Assembly (NCBI GenBank): GCA_020740775.1
Contig: JAHEWK010000005.1
Span: 1,984,001 to 2,048,000, forward strand
Reading direction: 5' to 3'
Source: Ilyonectria destructans
Taxonomy: Eukaryota > Ascomycota > Sordariomycetes > Hypocreales > Nectriaceae
Length of the DNA: 64,000 bases
The notes under the pieces were generated by a model that worked only from the letters and a program-made list of their open reading frames with translations, ran no database searches and was not told the DNA's origin. Within the stretch, counting starts at the first letter, position 1. The number at the start of each line of letters is the position of its first letter. Below, in pieces: positions 53,746-64,000 of this stretch. The translations under genes and the position numbers were made by a program.

Positions 53746-55545
53746 GGAGTAATACGGCTTGTAACATATGGGAGCTACTAGAACTGGTTCGAGCATTGCT
53801 TTTGTTTTTCTTTTGCTCGTTGGGCTACAAAACCAAGGATAGACAGTATCGTTTCTGAGAGCCGATGCATAAATATCAGTAATATTATACTTACATACGT
53901 CATTCCCCTCGGTGCGCTTTCGCGCTCAATGTAGAGAGACGGCTGGCAGCGTCTCGGGGATCGGCAGGGTAAACGGGATAGTGGCATCCAGAGCGGAAAG
54001 CGTTTCGCAAGAGTTAGCACTGCCTCTGCGACGCGTGGCCAAGGTTTCATTGGGCTGGCAAGAATTCGCAGGATAGTCAGTCCAGCGCTTTGGCTCGGTG
54101 TTATCAGCGTCTCCCTCCTTCGTGCTTTGGCTCGCTCGGTTTGCTACTGGCAGGGCCGAGTTGGTTACTACCTGGCCACTGTGAAGCAGCGAGTAACGCA
54201 GCGAGGACACCGTGGGGTTGTGCCCTACGGGCTACGGGTATTCGTACACAAAGGGTTAGATCCCATATGCCGAAGGTTTCGTATCGAGTGAGGGCGACTT
54301 ACTCATCGTTTCTTACATGGTAGTATTGGTCAGTTGCTGCAGGATGGTAAACTTGGATGGGTGCCCTTGCATGATACCGATTTTCGGTATGTTCTACCAA
54401 GCTGGGAGAGGGGAAACTGCAAATCCTAGCCTGGTGAGGTTGGATGGTGGCTGGCGACTAGGGATGCAATCAAGCGTCGGTGAGAAGAGGGGGCGGTCTG
54501 GCATTGGATTGTGCCGTGGAATGCTCCTGATAGGTACTGTTAGTGGCTCACTCCCTCGCTTGCTTTGTCGGCAATGACTGGGGGAGTTTCGCATCAGTGT
54601 TGGGCAGCATACGGAGTAGAGTTCTGAGGCTTGAGGGGGGATTTTAGGCTACGATTCCCCGGAGTTTTGGACCCGTGAAGCTTAATATTGGAGAGGACGA
54701 GCTGAGCAGGGGAAGTAGGGGAAGGTGGCGATGCAATGTTTGCTTCTGATGCTGTGCATGTGCATAGACGAATGGAGCGGTTGTTAACTCATCTGGATGC
54801 TGTGTAACCAAGGTGCCGGGGTACACGGCCCGGATGAGTGAAACTGGCGGCCAGGGAAAAGAAGAAAAAATCGATAGCGCTGGTTCTCTGGGCTGGGACA
54901 CGGCGTCGGCCGCCAATCACCCATGGTGTCTTAATCTACCTGGCGTGGTCGGGGTTCTCGGGAGGATGCGGGAGATGAGGGAAAGGGGGGGGAGAGTGCG
55001 AGTGGCAACTAATCAATTGGAAGGGAGCGAAAGGCACTGCGGTTGTTAAGAGAGACATTTATTCCTGGCGAATTGCACAATTGGGAGGGATAATGGCAAT
55101 TGATTTCCACCGTGAGATAGATGATGCTGATGGCTGTCCTGGCGGCGATGATGGGGAGGGTTGCTTAATAGAGCCGAGAGTGGGCATTTTTGCCTCACAG
55201 TGGTGGAAAGGCTAAATGAATCCAGGCCGTCGGTCTGTGTCTGTGTGTTTGGGTGTGTTTGGATAGTAGCCCAGCTAATCAGCCAATCAGCCAACCGGCT
55301 AGAGCCATGTTCTCGCCCAGCTGGGGAAATGGATGTCATCAATTGGCGCCGCCGAGACAATGCGGAAAGCGAGACACTTGTATGACAAGTAATTTATCGC
55401 TATAGCAGATGGGCTTACGGGGAGCTGAACAAGAGAGAACTGAAGCAAGGGAGATGGACAAAGAGCGGCGTAGAGAGTCGGCGTAGAGAGTGAGTGAGGG
55501 ACGGGTGAAAGCAGAGAGCATAATAGGCCGATCATATCATGCAAC

Positions 55546-55590
55546 AACAACACACACACCCACACTGACACACACGCACGCACACACACA
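55546..55590 (+). repeat. Imperfect (CA)n microsatellite
   Basis: CA dinucleotides interrupted by CC, TG and CG steps. Confidence 0.7.
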
Positions 55591-56654
55591 CGCCATGGCC
55601 GTCCCGCCCTTGCTCCGCTTTTGTATGCGACGACGATAAAAAGGAAAGCGAAAAAAAAGAAAGGAAAAGAGGAAACCATATGAGGGAATAGACACGAAAA
55701 GGCGGTCTTTGATGTACTACGGATGCCGATCGTCCCTAGTTGCTCCCACTGAATGCAGATGAAACATGTGAGAATCAGAGGGGGCGGGTTTAGGAAACTC
55801 TGCTGGCGCTATCGGGGCTATCTTGCGTAATGAATTGATGGGAACGGGGAACGAGGAACGAGGCGGGCAAGGAAAAAAAAACCTGGGCTTATTAGGTTGG
55901 CTTGGCTTGGCTGGGGGAGGCGGCGGCGGAATGGGTTGGACTGGGACTTGGCTGGGCCGGGTCCAATTGCTAGACACAACGGAGGCTGAATGATGAGCAA
56001 AGGACGTGAAAGGGAAGGAAATAATTGGCGAGCAAGGACGGAAAGTCAAGAATGAAGAATGGAACAACAAGGAGGAAAAAAAGAGAAGGAATAGAATCGA
56101 CGGTATTAAATAGGCGAAAGACGAGACTCCCCGGGTTCCTTTTCCTCGTCCATCCAGGGTCGCGTCAAGGTACCTAGTCGGACACTCGTTCATGGTCTTT
56201 CCCCCTGGCTTTGCGACTCGTCTGGTTTTACTTTGCCCGTCACTCGTCGGCGCTCGTCCGTCAAGTCACTCGGCGCTCACTCTTTCTCTCACACCATTCA
56301 CGCTCACCCATTCACCACCAGCAAAGGTCGAGCCAGTACAATCCCTCCATCCGCCCATTTCAGCCAGCCCATCCATTCCAATCTCCTCTTGCCCAATCTC
56401 TTGGTGCTTTCCCCCATTTTCCCATTTCCCGCCCTTCGACATTTGTCTTCTTTCCTTTCAATACCCTTCCCAACCCCCGGTTTCTCTCACCAAAAACCCA
56501 CATACGCGCCTTGGCTCTCTTTCGCGCTCGCGCTTCCTCGTATACAATACCCGACGTGTGCTTACCTTGTCAATCGGCGAGTTTCGCCTACGACTTGCCG
56601 TGACGCATACACACGCCCGAGAGGTTACAGATTTACAACCAGGAGAGGAAAAAC

Positions 56655-56673
56655 CACACACACACACACACAT
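56655..56673 (+). repeat. (CA)n microsatellite
   Basis: About nine perfect CA units in the presumed sirtuin leader region. Confidence 0.8.
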
Positions 56674-56761
56674 AATCAAAGTGGTGACGGCCCGACACAA
56701 AGACATCCCATCATATCCTAGCACGCCACGCAACCCAAATCAGACCAAATCAGGGATCCGG

Positions 56762-56822
56762 CCTCTCTCTCTCTCTCTTTCTCTTTCTCTCTACCCACGC
56801 ACTGCAACTCTCTCTCTCTCTC
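56762..56822 (+). repeat. Two (CT)n tracts
   Basis: CT/TTTC tracts at about 56762-56791 and 56808-56822, separated by 16 bp of non-repeat sequence. Confidence 0.8.
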
Positions 56823-57808
56823 GCTTGTCGGCATTGTCGGCTTCTGTGAGCCTGTGACTGACGGCTACCCGCATTGACCGCGAGACCGAGACGATAAACC
56901 CCTTCCCGTGTCTCCCGCCGATCCGCGTCTCGTTCACGCCTGGCTGTCCTTCTGTTTGTTCTTTTCATGCCTGGGTTTTGGGGCCACTCTCAAAAAAACC
57001 ACTGGCATTGCGTTCGTTGCCTGCCTGCGTTCCGCACCTATTTCCGGTCTCACCTTGGCTTGCCTGACGAAGCCAGCTGAATTGCCTTGGGTCTAGCAAC
57101 TCGTCTGTCCTCGCTCGGCGACCCTTTACCTTTTTCTCACATAACACGCACTCACACACCTTTTCCCCTCCCTCCTTCATTCAACCTTTCCCTCTTCACC
57201 CGACCACCAAACCTTGAGAGAGCGACCGCATACGTCGGGGAGCCTTTCCGAACGAAGCACGCACGCACGCACACAACAGGCACAGCACAGTGACAGAAAG
57301 TCGCAATACGCAGAACGCAACCGGAAACACGCACCGCACTCTGTTGTCCCTTTTCGAACGGTTTAATTTTAGATGCCATCCTCGTGTCGCTGACCCGCTT
57401 CTTCTGCATCTACTCTCTGTTCCTCTTTTTGCCTTTTTCAACGTTCCCATACTCTTCCTCTTACATACCCACGCTTCGACCCCCTTCACCCCCCCCCCGT
57501 CCCCTCCCCCATAAAAAAGGCCAACTGGTCTCCGACGCCTCTCGCCTATCGCCCCAAAAACTGAGACAGCGAAATCTCCTGGGCGCTCACCGGCTTTCTT
57601 ACATACCTAATTTGCTGCTGACTGCCGCGGGTAAATTCGCACCCATCGCCACGCATCCACAAACAACACTTTCTCAACTCTTCTCATTTCCGTCTTTGGC
57701 CATCTGCTTCTCTTTCGACCTTGTTTTTTTCTCTTGTCGCTCCTAGACTCTCCAAACCTTTCAGCAACCAACGCGCTTTCTTGCGTTTTTGCAACTCCGC
57801 ACCGCAGG

Positions 57809-59518
57809 ATGAATACCAAGAGAGGTGCCGCCAAGGGCGTCTCGCTGGCCAAGCGCAAAGCCCAGGCAAACGCGTTTGACAAGTTGAGCGAGAACCCAAC
57901 AGAAGCCGAACTCAAGAACGCCGCCGCGAATGTCGCCCTCGCTGAGCTCGAGGAGAGAGTTGCCGATGTCCGCGACTCGTGGGAGACGGATTCTCTCTTT
58001 GAAGATGCGTTTGAGGAGCTGACTGCTGATTCCCCGAATGGTAATGATGGTGAGTTTCCCTCTCTTTTCATTTCCTCTATCTCGAGCAAATCTCGCCCCG
58101 TCTGTCCTTCTTCATTTCCGCACCCGCCTTATTTATTTCCTCTTGTTCATAACCACGATCCAAGTGGATCCGAGGCATTTCTGCATCTCATCGCTGTCAT
58201 CTGCCCGTGTGGAAACGCATCACGCAGTTGTTTTCGGGTTATCCTCCCAAATGTGGTAACCATTTGCTAATCATCGATCGTTCTAGATGCTGATGTCTGC
58301 ACGCCCGAGGAGGCTAGCAGGCTTCGCCGGGAACTCCGAGAACAGGGCCCCGCCGTCTTCTGTGAACGCACTGTCGATGCTGGTCGTTACACGGCCAAGA
58401 AGCTTCTCAGCGCTTTTGGAATCCGTCCCCCAACCTTCCTCGAGGGCGAGGATGACGAGGCTTACTTCAGCTTACTGTCGCTGGCCATCACCCGAGAGTT
58501 GTCCAAGCGCGCTAAGCTGTCCAAGTACAACTCGCTCGAAGATGCCGTGGATCTGATCCAGCAGAGCAAGAACATTATCCTTCTAACCGGCGCTGGTATC
58601 TCAACCTCGTTGGGCATTCCCGATTTCCGTTCCAAGGGCACTGGTCTCTACTCCAAGCTTGAACATCTGGGTCTAAATGATCCCCAAGAAGTCTTTGACA
58701 TCGATGTCTTCAGACAAGATCCTACCATCTTCTACTCGGTCGCTAAGGACATCCTGCCCAACACCGACCGTTACACACCCACCCACAAGTTCATCGCCAT
58801 GCTCAACGAGCGCGGCAAGCTTCTGACCAACTACTCGCAAAATATCGACAACCTTGAAATCAAGGCAGGTGTCCCCAAAGAGAAGCTCATCCAGTGCCAC
58901 GGGTCTTTTGGCACAGCCACCTGCGTCCAGTGCGGCTACAAGATGCAGGGCGAGAAGATCTTCCCGGAAATCAAGGCGGACAAGATCCCCCGGTGCCCGC
59001 GATGCATCCAGACACTGCGCGCAGCCGGCGGTACCGTCAAGCGTAAGAGGTCCGCGGGTCTGGAGAAGAAGCGCCGTCGCTGGAGCGCGGATGAGAGCTC
59101 TGACGACTCTGAGTACGACATCCCTACTGCAGGCGTTATGAAGCCCGACATTACTTTTTTCGGCGAGGCGCTGCCCGATGAGTTCTCCAGGCGCCTGACG
59201 GAGAACGACCGCGACAAGGTCGACCTGGTTGTTGTCATTGGTACATCCCTCAAGGTGACGCCTGTGTCCGAGATTGTCAGCTGGCTACCCTCGCACATCC
59301 CCCAGATCTACATCTCGCGCCAGGCCGTCTCGCACATCAACTTCGACATTGACCTGCTCGGCGATTGCGACGTTGTCGTGACGGAGCTGTGTCGCCGCCT
59401 GAGCTGGCCCTTTAAGCACGAGATGGTGCCCAAGGGCCAGAAGATTGACGTGGCTACAGAAGAGGGTTACAAGAGCCGGCACACGTTTGAGGTTCGGGGC
59501 GCCAAGTCTAGCCCCTAG
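57809..59518 (+). CDS. Sirtuin, class I NAD-dependent protein deacetylase (Sir2/Hst1-like)
   Basis: Exons 57809..58049 and 58287..59518 flank a 237-bp intron (GTGAGT donor, GCTAAT branch, CTAG acceptor; G|AT gives Asp), giving 490 residues. The ATG at 57809 is the first in its frame, as upstream there is only a TTG. Sirtuin motifs: GAGIS (182-186), PDFRS, QNID (265-268), catalytic His in QCHGSF (H285), zinc ligands C293, C296, C317 and C320 (CVQC, CPRC), GTSLKVTP and HINFDID. A Lys/Arg-rich insertion ([15 protein letters not shown]) near the zinc module looks like a nuclear signal. Together with the acidic, helical N-terminal domain of about 150 residues this matches Sir2/Hst1/SIRT1-type enzymes that deacetylate histones. 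Which subfamily is not resolved. Confidence 0.93.
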
Positions 59519-59770
59519 ACACAGCGAGATTATTGACGCGTTGCGGGAGTACTTGGTACGCCCTGGTAGACCATGTTGGTACATACGAGAACTACTACTG
59601 TTGTGTGCGCATGATGCGCGGGACCAAAAAAGTGACGGGTTTCATGGCTGAGATTGGTGGACGTTTCTTTTCATGTTTTTCCTTTGCCTGGGTTTCGCGT
59701 CTGGTTGGTTGGGTTTCTCTCTTTTGCAATCCTACTCCTCATGGCGGTGGGCGGCACGGCGTCACGGGCG

Positions 59771-59826
59771 GGCAGACAGACGGACAGACGTAAGGACAGA
59801 CGTACGGACAGACGGACAGACGGATG
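59771..59826 (+). repeat. Tandem repeat of a GGACAGACG-type unit
   Basis: About six imperfect copies of a 9-10 bp GGACAGACG(T) unit just downstream of the sirtuin gene. Confidence 0.75.
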
Positions 59827-60776
59827 GCACAAGGCGTATGGGCGTTTCCAGGGAATGGAGGTCTGGTTCAAGCCATCTACTCCAGTGTTTTGCTTGTTAA
59901 TGTTATTCCAAATGGATGTGTTTATTTTTCCTGATTGAATTGGTCATCTGAGGCATCATCGCATTAATTACTGTGCGCCTCCGTCATCACTCGAGTGCCA
60001 CTGTGCCAGCAAAGCTTGATAACAGGGGTGCGTGGAGGTGGCGCGGCTAGGGTGCGTGGAAATGATGTGATGTGATGTGATCAGATGGGGCAACTCAGGA
60101 ATGGGAAATGGGGAGTGGACGGCGACCCGACGCTTCGGTTGACAAGGGTAGGGCTTTTTGGGACCCCCGGAACTGTGATTGATGACTATTATTGCCTAGA
60201 ACCAGCGCGAAGAAGCTGTAGACGAGCGAAAACAGCGAAAAAGAGGAGGTGCCCCATGACCCAACCTTGGACTTGTTTCGCCACATGATGGGATTCTGAT
60301 AAGCTATCTCCAGTTACAAGGTACAGTAACGCCGTGTATGTATCTCGACGGAATGCAACTTGTATCCCTGCTATCGTATCGCCCGCCCACGCCGCGAAAC
60401 CTTTTACACAGCACCGCCGGCCTTCCGGAGAACAACTCGCCACTCCCACCAAACGTAGTAAAAATGCCCTAGAACTAAACAGAAAATGGGTTCCCCTCCC
60501 GTCTCACCGACACTCGCAGTGGAGACAGCACCAAACCAAAAAGGCGCGCGTGAAAGCGTGTGCGTGCTGTCACCCCGGCGGGGGTTGGCTGGCGCTCTCT
60601 GCCTTGGCTGGGAGCTAAGTTACCCAGAGAAAGCATGTGATGAGGGGGGGTTGGAGTTGCACCGGTCTGACAGAGAGAGAGGCGAAGGAGACGTGGCGCA
60701 GAGGAGGGGGGAATAAAGGCGGCTTGGTTTCATTAGTACTTTAGTTACTTGGCTGAGGAGAGGAGAGGGGAGGACG

Positions 60777-60810
60777 GATGACTAGGATTAGATGACTAGG
60801 ATTAGATGAC
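60777..60810 (+). repeat. 14-bp tandem repeat
   Basis: Two full copies and one partial copy of GATGACTAGGATTA. Confidence 0.8.
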
Positions 60811-61116
60811 CTGGTGGAGTCGCCAAAGAGCCCATCCAGGTTTAGGCAACCTGGGAGTCAATAAAGACCAACACCCTTGCTTTCTGCCTATGACTCCCAT
60901 TGAGAATAACAATGCCGTGAAGAGAATGCTAACTATTTTACAGCCAGATAACGTTGATGCAGTTAATATCCATTCGGTGCAGGCAAATACTACCATGTAA
61001 AATCACTTCTATTTCCACGAGGCCTTGAAGAGCCCCACCCTCTTTTCTCACACGCTATTCATATCCATAGACGCTGCAATGCCCTCCCCCCTCGCACTCC
61101 CCAAAACGCCATTCCT

Positions 61117-64000
61117 CTAAATCAGACTCTCATACTTATCCAAACCTGACTTCTGCTGCCCGCCGCCCATTGTGTTCGTGTTCGTGTTGCTCGCTCCCTG
61201 GTTCACCATGCTACCCATGTTCGATGAGCCCGTCATGCCCATGCCACGGCCGCCCATTCCCGTGTTCGTGCTTGATCCCCATGCGCTTGCCTGGGGGTTC
61301 GAAGGAGGCGGAGCGATGGAGAAAGAGGAAGAGGCCGACGCCATGCCTCCGCCCGGCGGAGGCGGCGGCAGTGTAAAGGACGGAGTCCGGGAAGTTGCCG
61401 CAGGACCTTGTCCAAGCGACATACTGGCCATAGACGAGTTCATACTGCCTCCAAATCCAGAGGCGGAGGGGGTCGAAGCCCCCGAGCCCCAAGGATTCGC
61501 TGGCGCAGCAGCTGACGCCCAGTTGACAGACGTCGCAGGCGCCTGAGGCTGATGATGCGGCTGAGGGGGAGGTGCGAAGCTCGCCTGTGTCGGCTGCAAA
61601 GGCTGACTGAACTGCGTCGAGCTCGGTGTAAGCGTTTCGAAGCGACCCAGGTCGGGCGTCACCGTCCGGAAGGTGGGCTGAGGCTTGACGGAAAGCTGGC
61701 TTGGGGGCTTCGTTGGGTTTGTTGCCGGAGGCGGCGTCGACCATGAGAAGGCCGGTGTGTTTGGAGTGCTCGAGTTTGACCGGTTGGTAGATACCGCTGC
61801 CGCCTGAGGGTCGTCCCAGCCGCCGCCGCCGCCGCCTGCGGTGCTCGATCTGGGGCTGATCACGGCCCGTCCCTTGACAAGGGCTTCAAAGTCATCTTCC
61901 GTCGCTCCGTTGCCCTGATCAAACGTGGTACCTGTGACGCCCCCAAACGCCATAAAGTCTTCGTTGGGAGCAGCTGTGGCGCCATTTGAAGTTCCAGAGA
62001 GCTCTTGGAGTTTCCTCGTCTGCTCATCTTCGACCCGCTTTGAAAGACTCTTAATGAGATCCATAAATGACTGGAACTGCTTCAGGTCGAGTAGAGGTCC
62101 TAAGCTCATATTCCAGAGAATAGGGAGGATGTCCATGGCCACAAAGTCTGCGTCAGCAGCTTGGCCCACAACCCGAAGGACATTTAAGGCTGCCATCATA
62201 ACCGCTGGCTCCTTGGTCTTGATAACCTTCACTAGAGGAACAATCTTCTCCTGCATAGTGTACTTGTCGAGGGCACTTGACGAGGACGTCTTCTTGTTGG
62301 TTGAAGCGAGACCATTCAAACCATCGTCTGGGCCCCCCGGCTCATTTGTCCCGCCGCAAAGAATCACAAAAGCCCGTAGACCACGGACCTTGATGGCGAG
62401 ACTGTTGGTCTTGCTGAAGACGGCTGCAATTACGGGGAACAACTCATTCTTGATAGTGCTAAAGTCGAGGACTGGGAGGACGACCGGCAAGCTTCGTAGT
62501 GCCGCGTCGACAATAGAGTGAGTCGGGCATTCAATGGCGGCCATAATTACTGGAAGCATATCTAAAGACAATATTAACGATTGTTAAAGTTGGAGGGGGG
62601 AGAAATACATACCATCTTTGAACTCCTTTCCAGAACAGTTGTTGGAGATTGGGGAAAGGTTTTCTAGGACCACCATCAACCCCGCGTCTCTAGCCGGGTC
62701 CTTTTCTTGTGATTGCTTTGCGTTGAGAACGAAGATTTCCCGTAGGGCTGGTCGGACCTTCTCACTAAACGCGCGGCGAGCCGAGGGAAGCAACTCAATG
62801 ATCTTGAAGATATTCTGAAGGATGAGCGACTGAAGATCGCGGTCCTTGAGCTCGTCAAGCAATGCAGGCAACACCTTCTTTTCCATGACTGACTTGGGGA
62901 AAGAAGGCAACACCTTGAGAAGACCACGCATGAACTGTGTCTTCTCGTTTGGAGTCTTGGCCGGGAACCCATCAAGAAACCGGATCGTCGAAACAAGAAT
63001 GTTGTCAAAGTATTCACTCTGTTGGAACTCACGGGCCGTCATCCTCTGAGCAGGCCGTCTTGTGATGAGCCGTGGCAGAACCTGGTACGAAAGTTCTTTA
63101 GGGAGCGGCCGCGATGAGAGGAAGTTGTTGTTGGTTGAGGGAACGCTGGACGAGGACTGGAAGAGTCGTTTGTAGGTAGAGAGGCTGCCATGGCACTCTA
63201 AGGGGGATTGGTGGGGCGAGTTGTACAAGGCTACCGACAAGAGACCAAGAGAAAACATGTCAGCAGAGTAATTGATGTTGTTGTCCACGACATAATCGGG
63301 CGAGGTGTAGTCGAGTTGCAGTTGAACTGTCTTGGGCAAACGGGTATCCATGTTGAGCACTTCGTAAAGACTGATCCCTTGGATGGAAGTTGGCTTATCG
63401 GAGTTCTCTGGCGGACTGCAAAACGCTAGGCCGCTGAGCTTCCAGTCAGACTGTTATGGTGTTAATAGATTCAGAAGCAAGTGAGGACTTGGAGATTTGA
63501 CGTGCCTTGGCATTGATAAGGACCGCATCGGGGGTGATGTTTCCATGAACAAGGCCTGCGTTCTCATGCAAGAACTCGAGAGCCTTGCTGATCTGCAGCA
63601 ATCCCTTTTGGATTTCGAGCTCATCAATCTCGAGCTCCCTTCGTCGCTTTACTCCGTCGGCATCTTCAGTGACGAATCGACTGGACCGTCCGCCAGGACC
63701 TCCAGCGCGCTCCTGTTCATCCTTTTCTTGTAGCACGCTCGAAAGTGATGCCGTCACCGGCTCAGTTACAAATTGCAGGCCTCCACCCCTCGTATCCTCT
63801 ACCGGCTCGACCAGCTCCAGGATGCTGGGATGGCGCAACTTGGCCAAGCTGGAGGCTTCCTTCTTCAACCGCTCGACAACCTCCTCGACCGTCTTCTTGA
63901 ACGAAGTGGCGCCTGAGCGCCCTAGCGAGTTGCCATGGGCATCGAGCGACTTGCGGTCGAAGACGAAGACACTGTAGGCCTTGCCGGTGGATTTCTTTTT
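61117..64000 (-). CDS. SCY1-like (SCYL2-type) pseudokinase, N-terminus beyond the window
   Basis: Exons 64000..63506 (continuing right), 63450..62613 and 62561..61117. The partial kinase-like domain reads SVFVFDRKS, LRHPSIL, EFLHENAGLVHGNITPDAVLIN and DWKLSGLAFCS. HGNITPD replaces the HRD triad and no DFG is visible, so it is probably catalytically inactive. A HEAT-type helical region follows (LPVIMAAIECPTHSIVDAA, KEPAVMMAALNVLRVVG), then a Pro/Gly/Ser/Gln-rich disordered tail ending GLDKYESLI. SCYL2 proteins bind clathrin and act in Golgi-endosome traffic. The intron 62612..62562 is canonical (GTATGT, TTTAG). The intron 63505..63451 begins GCACGT and ends ACAG, so it appears to be a GC-AG intron. 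Frame continuity and the INAK/SDWKL junction both require this boundary. Confidence 0.9.

Larger units (their letters stand above)
53746..57808. other. Gene-free spacer with microsatellites and a pyrimidine-rich sirtuin leader
   Basis: From about 56.2 kb to the sirtuin ATG the plus strand is strongly C/T-rich and contains CA and CT microsatellites, which suggests promoter and long 5' leader. The part from 53.75 to 56.1 kb is G-rich on the plus strand and shows no coding features. The plus-strand frame at 56192-56857 is open but low in complexity. Confidence 0.55.
59519..61116. other. Spacer between the convergent sirtuin and SCYL2-like genes
   Basis: This is the 3' side of both flanking genes. 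It contains two tandem repeats (59771-59826 and 60777-60810), a GATGT tandem at 60064-60080 and no convincing coding frame. Confidence 0.6.

Noticed and set aside
56192..56857. 221-codon plus frame upstream of the sirtuin
   Set aside because: Its length comes from CT and CA microsatellites lacking stops; the translation is Ser/Leu/Thr low-complexity sequence.
1..64000. CRISPR arrays, bacterial operons and ribosome binding sites
   Set aside because: Spliceosomal introns and fungal families show a eukaryotic nuclear locus; no direct-repeat/spacer arrays are present.

Overview
The window is nuclear DNA of a filamentous ascomycete, most likely a Sordariomycete. The evidence is short phase-consistent introns (mostly 46-85 bp, GTRWGT donors, CTNAC-type branch sites, YAG acceptors), Kozak-like ATGs, long gene-free spacers with pyrimidine tracts and microsatellites, and fungus-specific families (Zn2Cys6 regulator, DASH subunit Duo1, SurE-TTL fusion of the Pby1 type, PMC1-type Ca2+ ATPase). 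Species was not determined. Fifteen protein genes are supported. Two run off the window, one at each edge. No rRNA, transposase, CRISPR array or complete tRNA was seen.

Left third (1-28.9 kb): a very large uncharacterised membrane protein with a long disordered tail (minus, runs off the left edge); a flavin-nucleotide-binding PNPOx-like protein (plus) convergent with a membrane-anchored spermidine-synthase-like protein (minus); a TamA/Dal81-like Zn2Cys6 regulator (minus) with a dense same-strand cluster of GATA-factor sites upstream of its start; a 5.5 kb gene-free spacer; a GNAT acetyltransferase and a secreted eight-exon tyrosinase (both minus); then a DapA-superfamily aldolase (minus).

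Middle (32-43 kb): a compact block of chromosome-maintenance genes. MCM10 (minus) and the RNase H2 B subunit (plus) diverge from one 0.8 kb spacer. DUO1 (minus) and an uncharacterised CDK-site-rich nuclear protein (plus) diverge from another 1.1 kb spacer that carries two ACGCGT boxes. RNH202 and DUO1 converge with 103 bp between them. The block ends with a SurE-TTL fusion protein.

Right part (43-64 kb): a 6.4 kb gene-free spacer with a tRNA-like fragment; a PMC1/NCA-2-type Ca2+ ATPase whose start codon sits in a 41-bp first exon; a 4 kb pyrimidine- and microsatellite-rich spacer; a class I sirtuin; and a SCYL2-type pseudokinase (minus, runs off the right edge) with a probable GC-AG intron.

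Links between genes: MCM10, RNase H2, Duo1, the CDK-site protein and possibly the sirtuin all act on chromosomes, and two divergent promoters carry MCB-like sequence, so S-phase co-regulation is a reasonable inference. The other genes look like ordinary housekeeping or accessory neighbours with no shared pathway visible. All splice structures were derived by hand from splice signals, frame continuity and family motifs. Family names come from recognised motifs; no database search was run.
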